A stretch of DNA of 11,273 bases from Planctomycetaceae bacterium (GTDB lineage Bacteria; Planctomycetota; Planctomycetia; Pirellulales; Thermoguttaceae): positions 1 to 11,273 of the forward strand of contig JAITBS010000467.1 in assembly GCA_031283515.1 (NCBI GenBank). The letters are read 5' to 3'. The translations under genes were made by a program, and so were the position numbers. The notes beneath the pieces were generated by a model. It worked only from the letters and a program-made list of their open reading frames with translations. It ran no database searches and was not told where the DNA came from. Shown here in pieces: positions 6,651 to 11,273 of this stretch. Positions within the stretch are counted from its first letter, which is position 1. The number at the start of each line of letters is the position of its first letter.

Positions 6651-7196
6651 TTTAGATTTATATTTGATTTTTTGTAATATACTTCAAGCAAGTATTCAAT
6701 GAATGTTTTAGTTACACGAGTTTTTATGTTTATGGTTCGTAACAATAGACTTTACAATAAATCCGTCCTGAAAGGAGGTTACAAGACACATTTTGCATAC
6801 CCTACTTGCAACAATTGCGCTAATTCACTAATATTAGTCATGAGGAAATGGATTGTTGTCGTTTTGCTTTTTTGTTTATTGACATAAACGATTACAAAAC
6901 ACCCAAACCGCTGGAATACTATTTTTTACGAACTGTTTTGGGAATTTTAATTTCAGGTATTGATTTTCTTAATGATTAGAGTAAAATTTGTGCCGGTTGT
7001 TGATCCTTGCTGATGGAGTGGTTTTAATCTGTAGGAATGTCAGCGGGTTCAAGACAAAACACATCGTTTTTAACGTTTCATTTCTCAAATCAGTGTCCTT
7101 GATTTTATTTCAAATCAGTTGGTAATAAAGTACCGTATCTCATTTTTTTATCGCAAACTGTAAAATTTTTTTGACAACCCTATTGATTGGTTAATT
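6651..7196. other. AT-rich intergenic region with orphan Shine-Dalgarno
   Basis: This 546-bp stretch separates the divergent Dus and HDOD genes. I see no convincing gene. It holds a strong Shine-Dalgarno-like AAAGGAGGT (6771-6779) with no start codon at a fitting distance, a 12-bp palindrome ACTAATATTAGT (6827-6838) immediately before an ATG opening a 15-codon hydrophobic peptide (MRKWIVVVLLFCLLT, 6840-6887), and TTGACA hexamers at 6879-6884 and 7171-7176. The second TTGACA lies 20 bases before the HDOD start, too close for a normal leader. A decayed gene or a small leader peptide is possible but unsupported. Confidence 0.4.
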
Positions 7197-8093
7197 ATGT
7201 CTTCTGTTCACGACGAACTTAGCAAAATCCTGATGATTGAGCAACTCCCTGCGATGCCGCACAGTGCACTCTCTGTACTACAACTTGATAATGACGTTGC
7301 CAAAGTCAATATTAATGATTTGGTTCGTCCTATTGAGGCAGATATTGGTCTTGCGACTCAGGTGTTGAAATTTTTGAACTCTTCCTATTTTGGTTTTCAG
7401 AGTGCCATTTCTAATGTAAAACAAGGAATTGCGTTAGTTGGTATCAGAATTGTCAAGAATTTTGTTTTGTGGAAGGCGGTTTTTAGTCTGATTCCCAAAA
7501 GTAAAACCGGATCATTTGATGTTGCCATGCTTTGGCAGGATTCCTTGCGTCGAGCAATGTTTTCGCGGTTTCTGCTTTTGGAACTGAAAAAAGGTGATCC
7601 CGAAACAGCGTTTGCCGGAGCATTACTTCAGGACATGGCAATTCCGCTTTTGCTCAAAAAAAAGCCCGCTGATTATGCAGATGTATTGGATCGATTAGCC
7701 AAATCACCCCAATCTCGCCTCTCAACCCTAGAAAATGAAACCTTTGGTTGGAATCATGCAGATGCCGGTGCATTGCTCGGAAAAAATTGGAAACTTCCTG
7801 TTCCATTGGTTAATTTAATCGAAAACCATTTGAAAATAGAAGAGAGTGTCGGTAATTTTGAAAAACAACCCGAACAATCAATTGTATCACTTTCCGCTTT
7901 GTTACCTTCTGTTACAGAATCGGTTTGGAATGAACGTGCGGACTTCGATAAATTTTTCCAGAGTATTCTTCCGGAAAAAAGCCCTCTCCTCACAAAAATT
8001 TTCGACAAAGTGGATAGAGAATTTGAACAATACGCCATGATTATTCAAATTACCAAACCGAAAAAACCTTTGTTTAATTATTTGGATGAATAA
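7197..8093 (+). CDS. HDOD domain protein
   Basis: HDOD proteins are relatives of HD phosphohydrolases that have usually lost the metal-binding residues and act as signalling or scaffold proteins, often with c-di-GMP networks, chemotaxis or cell-cycle control. In this 298-residue protein the domain covers about 15-212: LPAMPHSALSVLQL (17-30), the helix ATQVLKFLNSSYFG (53-66), VGIRIVKNFVLWKA, FAGALLQDMAIP (139-150) and FGWNHADAGALLGKNWKLP (183-201). At the position of the HD motif's histidine there is Gln145 (LLQDM), so phosphohydrolase activity is unlikely. The last 80 residues are helical and unassigned. It stands alone, with no GGDEF, EAL or receiver domain attached. No Shine-Dalgarno is seen; the ATG at 7197 gives the full domain. 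Confidence 0.88.
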   Translation: MSSVHDELSKILMIEQLPAMPHSALSVLQLDNDVAKVNINDLVRPIEADIGLATQVLKFLNSSYFGFQSAISNVKQGIALVGIRIVKNFVLWKAVFSLIPKSKTGSFDVAMLWQDSLRRAMFSRFLLLELKKGDPETAFAGALLQDMAIPLLLKKKPADYADVLDRLAKSPQSRLSTLENETFGWNHADAGALLGKNWKLPVPLVNLIENHLKIEESVGNFEKQPEQSIVSLSALLPSVTESVWNERADFDKFFQSILPEKSPLLTKIFDKVDREFEQYAMIIQITKPKKPLFNYLDE

Positions 8094-8179
8094 GCCGTAA
8101 ATAGAAAAGCGTGAATCACTGCAAGATATTGTTGTAACTCAAAAAAAGTTGTTTGTATTTATTTTTTGTTCCTTTTACT

Positions 8180-8911
8180 ATGGCGATTAATGTTGTTTGT
8201 CCCGGTTGTTTGAAGCGATTCCAGGTTAATGACCGTTTTGCCGGAGCGAAGGGACCTTGTCCGAATTGCAATACGATCATCAATATCCCCAAAGCCTCCG
8301 TTAAAATCCATGGTGCAGAGGAATTTGAACAAGGCGGAAAAACAATAACCGGTAAGTTAATTCTCAAACCAATCAGCCGGCTTAATATGGATTTTGATCC
8401 GGTTTATGCTGGATTTTGTGTGTTGGTGGTTTTGGCGGTTTATGGGTTAACTTGGATTTTCGGTTCGGTAATTACGTCCGTAGGAACTCGTGATGTTATT
8501 GGAGGAATTGGAATTTTTCTTCTTGCATTTCCGTTATCGCTTTTTGGTTATCAGATTTTGCGTGATCGGGAACAACTCTTCATGCTGACGGGTTCTGATC
8601 TGTACAAAAAAACGGCAATTAGTGCAATTGCTTATGCGTTTTTTTGGATTCTTTTTGAGATATTTATTTGGCAGATGGACGTTGATTTCCTTTTTATTTG
8701 GATTTATTTTGCCGCATTTGCTTGTATAACAATGTTGATAACTCATGCGGTGTTGGACATTAATGTCGGCAGTTCATTATTACATTATCTAATTTTTTCT
8801 ATAACAATTTTAATTCTTCGTGGAACATTGGGACTAGGCTGGCTTTGGATTGCAACGGAAACGTTGCGAAAAAGTTCAGCTCCGCCGCCGCCTATTCTTC
8901 CGGGAATGTAA
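8180..8911 (+). CDS. Zinc-ribbon multi-pass membrane protein
   Basis: The 243-residue protein begins with a zinc ribbon, CPGC (Cys7, Cys10) and CPNC (Cys27, Cys30), joined by KRFQVNDRFAGAKGP, and closing in IPK; this N-terminus recurs in many Planctomycetota membrane proteins. Five hydrophobic helices follow, at about 78-98, 108-130, 148-170, 173-196 and 200-222. The tail is AP-rich (SAPPPPILPGM). The ribbon would lie in the cytoplasm and may sense or bind nucleic acid or a partner; nothing shows a transport function. I chose the ATG at 8180 because the family starts with MxINVVCPGC; a TTG at 8153 in frame would add nine unhelpful residues. It follows the HDOD gene by 86 bp in the same direction and is convergent with the Rieske gene. 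Confidence 0.82.
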   Translation: MAINVVCPGCLKRFQVNDRFAGAKGPCPNCNTIINIPKASVKIHGAEEFEQGGKTITGKLILKPISRLNMDFDPVYAGFCVLVVLAVYGLTWIFGSVITSVGTRDVIGGIGIFLLAFPLSLFGYQILRDREQLFMLTGSDLYKKTAISAIAYAFFWILFEIFIWQMDVDFLFIWIYFAAFACITMLITHAVLDINVGSSLLHYLIFSITILILRGTLGLGWLWIATETLRKSSAPPPPILPGM

Positions 8912-8949
8912 TTGAAAAGTGCCATTAAGTGTCATTTCAAACGCGTTTT

Positions 8950-9576
8950 TCAGCTGCGTTTTTCAGCAATACCAAACGTAAAATTTTCGAATCGTACAAG
9001 AATTTTATTGTTCTCGATTTTGACTTCCAAAGAATCAAGATCACGCGGAGAAACACTGTCGAGACGTTTACCGTCGAAACTGAAATGTGCGGCGTGACAG
9101 GGACAATAGAACATTTCTTCTTCATTTCCGGTTTGTGGATTTTTTTTCGCACCGATTTGGATCATGCAACCGGCGTGAGGACAAAGCGAATGAAATGCAC
9201 TGACCTTATCGCCAACTTTCCGTACAAAAAGAGAGCCGATTTTTTGATTTGGTAAAGTTGTCCATGCGTCGTGTTTATTATCAACGATTGCGAATTTCTG
9301 TGGTTTTTCTGTTAATGATTCGATGGTTGTGAGTGGATAAAACTGACCGGACTGATTTTCCTGAAACACTGGAGCGAGAACCATTCGGGTTCCGGCGCAA
9401 ATTGGTGCTCCGACAGCACAAACGCCGACACCTGAAGCAACTGCAACCTTGATAAAATCGCGCCGATTTGTATTTTGATTTTTTTTTATTTCGGTATTTT
9501 GGACATTTATTCCGGTGTTATTTGAAACGTTTTCGGCGGACATACCTGATACGATTTCACGGTTTTTTTTAGACAT
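8950..9576 (-). CDS. Tat-exported Rieske [2Fe-2S] protein
   Basis: The 208-residue protein carries an iron-sulfur cluster and probably transfers electrons at the outer face of the cytoplasmic membrane. A twin-arginine signal NRRDFIK (37-43) precedes a hydrophobic stretch (44-63) that can stay as an anchor, as in cytochrome bc complexes. Cluster ligands are Cys132 and His134 (CPHAGC) and Cys158 and His161 (CPCH); Cys137 and Cys160 would form the usual disulfide. HFSFDGK follows. The N-terminus is long (37 residues before the signal) and polar. The start at 9576 has AAAGGA 9 bases upstream; an upstream frame start at 9609 adds 11 residues without such a site. No cytochrome b or c gene lies next to it here, so its redox partner must be elsewhere; a quinol oxidoreductase subunit is likeliest, a stand-alone Rieske oxidase component less so. 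Confidence 0.9.
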   Translation of the reverse strand: MSKKNREIVSGMSAENVSNNTGINVQNTEIKKNQNTNRRDFIKVAVASGVGVCAVGAPICAGTRMVLAPVFQENQSGQFYPLTTIESLTEKPQKFAIVDNKHDAWTTLPNQKIGSLFVRKVGDKVSAFHSLCPHAGCMIQIGAKKNPQTGNEEEMFYCPCHAAHFSFDGKRLDSVSPRDLDSLEVKIENNKILVRFENFTFGIAEKRS

Positions 9577-9631
9577 GAAACAGATTCCTTTTGAAGATAA
9601 AGTAAACAAAAAATACTACCATTCACAAAGA

Positions 9632-9659
9632 TTGACACGATATAAGCGATCTTTATAAT
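9632..9659 (+). promoter_or_regulatory. Consensus sigma-70 promoter facing into a gene-less region
   Basis: TTGACA (9632-9637), 16 nt, TATAAT (9654-9659): both hexamers match the consensus perfectly. It points rightwards, away from the Rieske gene, yet no coding gene follows until 10456. The transcript would start near 9666 and run into the inverted-repeat element at 9738-10058. Confidence 0.55.
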
Positions 9660-9681
9660 GAATCGCTCTATCGCTTTATAT
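9640..9681. promoter_or_regulatory. Inverted repeat overlapping the consensus promoter
   Basis: ATATAAGCGAT (9640-9650) is mirrored by ATCGCTTTATAT (9670-9681) with one extra T. A further ATCGCT (9662-9667) gives AGCGAT three times, once inverted. The set spans the promoter spacer, the -10 box and the expected start point, which is where a repressor would bind. Confidence 0.45.
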
Positions 9682-9737
9682 TATGGTTTATTTTATCGTT
9701 TCCACGCAAAACAACAAGCCCGTGATACTTGATTCTT

Positions 9738-10058
9738 GATTCGTAATCTATCAGTGGAATATTCGTCAATTTGTTTACCAATGGACTCCAAAGGTAGCCA
9801 ACATTTCGCCGAAGGGTTTTCAGCCACCGTTGGTCGGCGTACTCGCCGACTTGCCCCTGTTGACGGACGGAAATGAAGGACTCACTGCGTACAACACTAT
9901 AGTAAGCCCAACCGTAGCGACCGTGGGTTTATTGTTTAAAACCTTTCGGCGAAAGGTCGCCTACCTTGTAATTGCCAACTGTAAACAAATTCAAAAATAT
10001 TCCACTGAAATATTCCGTACTTTTCATAGATTACAAAAATTCTAATAGAATACGAATC
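9738..10058. repeat. Nested inverted-repeat element, MITE-like
   Basis: The outer arm 9738-9778 (GATTCGTAATC ... CAGTGGAATATT ... AATTTGTTTAC) returns as its reverse complement in 9981-10058, with extra bases in the right arm. An inner pair, 9791-9820 and 9938-9967, matches at 26 of 30 positions (AAGGTAG ... TTTCGCCGAA). The centre holds a third hairpin, GTCGGCG TACT CGCCGAC (9834-9851). The centre is more GC-rich than the surroundings. No transposase is encoded; the 71-codon frame at 9830-10045 is better read as a chance frame within the element. A mobilised non-autonomous element or a large structured RNA from the promoter at 9632 are both possible. Confidence 0.7.
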
Positions 10059-10188
10059 AAAAACTGGAAATCAGTCAATTTGCCGGTTGATTTTAGCTAT
10101 GTAGGTAAAATAGTATTGAGAAATGTTGGTGTATGAGATTAAGTCATTCGCAGAATGAATTTTAAATAATTTTTTCTAACACCCTCTA

Positions 10189-10216
10189 TTGCCTTTTGTT
10201 TTTTGCCGATTATAAT
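10189..10216 (+). promoter_or_regulatory. Promoter of the structured repeat RNA
   Basis: TTGCCT (10189-10194), 16 nt, TATAAT (10211-10216): a perfect -10 and a four-of-six -35. The predicted start is near 10223, just before an 8-bp hairpin. The next gene's ATG is over 230 bases away with a strong terminator between, so this promoter mainly makes a short non-coding transcript. Confidence 0.65.
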
Positions 10217-10253
10217 TAGTATTAAGAAACTACTATTATTTTAGTATAGTAGT

Positions 10254-10404
10254 AATTATGGCTCGATGAACTTCCCGCAAGGGCTTCGGAGAGACACTTT
10301 GGGGCATTAGGTCTCAAAGCACAGATTTTCGTGTTACTATGGATTTTCCGTAGAGACACACAATTACGGCTCAATGAACTTCCCGCAAGGGCTTCGGAGA
10401 GACA
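10254..10404 (+). repeat. Two direct 43-nt repeats, 108 bp apart
   Basis: 10254-10296 and 10362-10404 match at 41 of 43 positions. The differences are T/C at 10259/10367, outside the hairpin, and G/A at 10265/10373, in an unpaired bulge, so the fold is the same in both. Each copy is followed without a gap by another hairpin: an imperfect one after copy 1, the terminator after copy 2. Confidence 0.9.
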
Positions 10405-10440
10405 TCCCCGAACATCACAACAGATGTTCGGGGATTTTTA
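10405..10440 (+). terminator. Strong intrinsic terminator before the NYN gene
   Basis: TCCCCGAACATC (10405-10416) and GATGTTCGGGGA (10423-10434) form a perfect 12-bp stem with loop ACAACA, followed by TTTTTATTG. It lies only 16 bases before the NYN start codon and follows the second RNA repeat with no gap, so readthrough here would set the RNA-to-nuclease ratio. Confidence 0.9.
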
Positions 10441-10455
10441 TTGTATGTTTTATAC

Positions 10456-11028
10456 ATGAAACGAGTCATTACATTCATTGACGGGCAAAATTTATTTTAT
10501 GCTGCAAAAAGGGCATTTGACTATAATTACCCTAATTACGACCCTGTTTTACTCTCCCGTAAAGTTTGTAGTAAAGATACTGATTGGCAATTAATACAAA
10601 CACGATTCTATACAGGTGTTCCCAGTAAAGACAATGATCCGAAACGCCATCGCTTTTGGCAAAATAAAAAGGGACAACTAATGAGACTCTATCAAAAAGA
10701 GATCGTTGTTCATACACCGCACTTAGTACAACATAATGGTTCTTATAAGGAAAAGGGAATTGATGTTAAGATTGCTATTGATATAGTACATTTAGCGATG
10801 ACAAACGAATACGACATTGCAGTTCTATTTAGTCAAGATCGGGATTTCAATGAAATTGGGAATGTAATTGCCAAGATTTCAAAAAATCAAAATCGGAAAA
10901 TTGAATTATTCTGTGCTTTTCCGGTCAGTGCTTTGCTTCAAAATAACAGGGGAGTGAAATCTATGTTACCGATTATGATAAACAAGCAAACTTATGATTC
11001 GGCGATTGATTTTACCGACTATCGATAA
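10456..11028 (+). CDS. NYN domain (PIN-like) ribonuclease
   Basis: NYN proteins are metal-dependent nucleases of the PIN-like fold that usually cut RNA. From the ATG at 10456 there are 190 residues, all of it the domain. Acidic residues expected in the active site are present: Asp9 in TFIDGQNLFY (6-15), Asp103 in KGIDVKIAIDIVHLA (100-114), Asp109, and Asp128 and Asp130 in VLFSQDRDFNEI (123-134). The end, YDSAIDFTDYR, matches the family's closing motif. A TTG at 10441 in frame would begin inside the T-tract of the terminator and add five residues, so I prefer the ATG. There is no Shine-Dalgarno, implying weak translation. Codon choice is AT-rich. The gene follows the structured RNA and its terminator in the same direction; a role as an RNA-controlled toxin or defence nuclease is inferred from this, while a housekeeping RNA-processing role remains possible. 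Confidence 0.85.
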   Translation: MKRVITFIDGQNLFYAAKRAFDYNYPNYDPVLLSRKVCSKDTDWQLIQTRFYTGVPSKDNDPKRHRFWQNKKGQLMRLYQKEIVVHTPHLVQHNGSYKEKGIDVKIAIDIVHLAMTNEYDIAVLFSQDRDFNEIGNVIAKISKNQNRKIELFCAFPVSALLQNNRGVKSMLPIMINKQTYDSAIDFTDYR

Positions 11029-11033
11029 ATTGA

Positions 11034-11056
11034 GTGGGTACTTCTGAAATACCCAC
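11034..11056 (+). other. Stem-loop just after the NYN gene
   Basis: GTGGGTA (11034-11040) and TACCCAC (11050-11056) form a 7-bp stem with a 9-nt loop six bases after the stop codon. There is no T-tract, so it may be a 3' mRNA structure rather than a terminator. Confidence 0.5.
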
Positions 11057-11187
11057 ATCGTACAAAGAAGAACAAATACTATGTCTATGTTCAGCGGTTT
11101 GGCACGTTTTCAAAAAATGAGAATTTAGGAAAAATAAAACCTTATGAAATATTACAAATGATGCCGAAAACACCACAAACAAATCTT

Positions 11188-11219
11188 TTTAAGACTGATT
11201 TAAGACTAACTTTAAGACT
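11188..11219 (+). repeat. Three TTTAAGACT direct repeats
   Basis: TTTAAGACT is found at 11188-11196, 11199-11207 and 11211-11219, starts 11 and 12 bp apart, close to one helical turn. Such phased repeats may be binding sites for a regulator or initiator of whatever lies beyond the window; they also overlap the degenerate frame that ends at 11241. Confidence 0.6.
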
Positions 11220-11273
11220 GACAAATCGTGTAAGTGTTTGAAAAATAAAGAGTTGTGTAGTCTTACTTACAAT

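Larger units (their letters stand above)
10223..10440 (+). ncRNA. Structured repeat RNA upstream of the NYN RNase
   Basis: The predicted transcript of about 218 nt is bounded by a promoter and an intrinsic terminator and is a chain of hairpins. They are: ACTACTAT / ATAGTAGT (10229-10236 with 10246-10253); a compound hairpin with a CCC-GCAA-GGG tip (10262-10291); a 9-bp hairpin with loop ATTAG (10297-10319, counting G-U pairs); CTATGG-ATTTT-CCGTAG (10337-10353); a second copy of the compound hairpin (10370-10399); and the terminator stem. The pentamer AGACA directly follows three of them (10292-10296, 10354-10358, 10400-10404). The layout matches RNA antitoxins of type III systems or a leader that controls the nuclease gene. 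I recognise no known riboswitch or RNA family in it. Confidence 0.65.
11029..11241 (+). pseudogene. In-frame reading frame after the NYN stop, without a good start
   Basis: Directly after the TAA of the NYN gene the same frame stays open for 70 codons to a TGA at 11239. Its translation is protein-like (KNKYYVYVQRFGTFSKNENL, then GKIKPYEILQ), not low complexity. The first ATG comes only at 11158 and no ribosome-binding site precedes any start. It may be the rest of a broken gene, a readthrough extension, or chance in AT-rich DNA. I do not recognise a family. Confidence 0.25.

Noticed and set aside
7171..7199. Promoter with TTGACA right before the HDOD gene
   Set aside because: Any -10 box at normal spacing would overlap the start codon, so transcription would begin inside the gene.
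9830..10045. 71-residue protein within the inverted-repeat element
   Set aside because: The frame crosses both inverted-repeat arms, has no ribosome-binding site and shows no recognisable domain; more likely a by-product of the element.
10254..10404. CRISPR array
   Set aside because: Only two copies, each 43 nt, with 65 nt between them; the interval itself folds into hairpins; no cas gene in the window.
10254..10440. Glycine or other known tandem riboswitch
   Set aside because: GGAGAGAC resembles a word in glycine aptamers, but the remaining conserved core is not there and the downstream gene is a nuclease, not a glycine gene.
1..11273. tRNA or rRNA genes
   Set aside because: No cloverleaf with a T-arm motif and no rRNA-like stretch was seen on either strand by eye; a covariance-model scan was not possible.

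Overview
The window looks like chromosomal DNA of a low-GC member of the Planctomycetota. The main reason is the 8180-8911 protein, whose N-terminal zinc ribbon (CPGC ... FAGAKGPCPNC ... IPK) is a hallmark of membrane proteins in that phylum. A FliA/WhiG-type sigma factor, a lidless Hsp70 paralogue and an HDOD protein are compatible with this. The assignment is an inference from protein style; there is no rRNA in the window.

Layout. 1-1364: a small membrane TPR protein (368-892) inside a dense set of repeats. Copies A (1-218) and C (1156-1364) are direct repeats and B (896-1062) is inverted, so A and B bracket the gene. Each carries a hairpin made of 7-nt units. Two tandem GGAGTACTCC palindromes lie upstream of the gene. 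1542-2369: FliA/WhiG-family sigma factor, its stop codon lying inside another heptad hairpin (D). 2706-3791: lipoprotein with a repetitive, charged tail. 3918-5525: Hsp70. 5676-6650 (minus): tRNA-dihydrouridine synthase. 6651-7196: AT-rich gap. 7197-8093: HDOD protein. 8180-8911: zinc-ribbon membrane protein. 8950-9576 (minus): Tat-exported Rieske iron-sulfur protein. 9577-10188: no gene, but a consensus promoter overlapped by an inverted repeat and a ~320-bp nested inverted-repeat element. 10189-11028: the most interesting locus, a promoter, a modular structured RNA with duplicated 43-nt units, a very strong intrinsic terminator, and a NYN-domain (PIN-like) RNase gene. 11029-11273: an in-frame reading frame without a good start and three TTTAAGACT repeats.

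How the genes relate. Most genes are single units with their own spacers, so no classical operon is evident. The exception is 10189-11028, where promoter, repeat RNA, terminator and RNase gene have the same order as type III toxin-antitoxin loci (promoter, RNA antitoxin repeats, terminator, endoribonuclease). Here, however, the nuclease is of the NYN fold rather than the ToxN fold, and the repeat RNA does not resemble any ToxI I can recall. That is a hypothesis from architecture, not a proven system.
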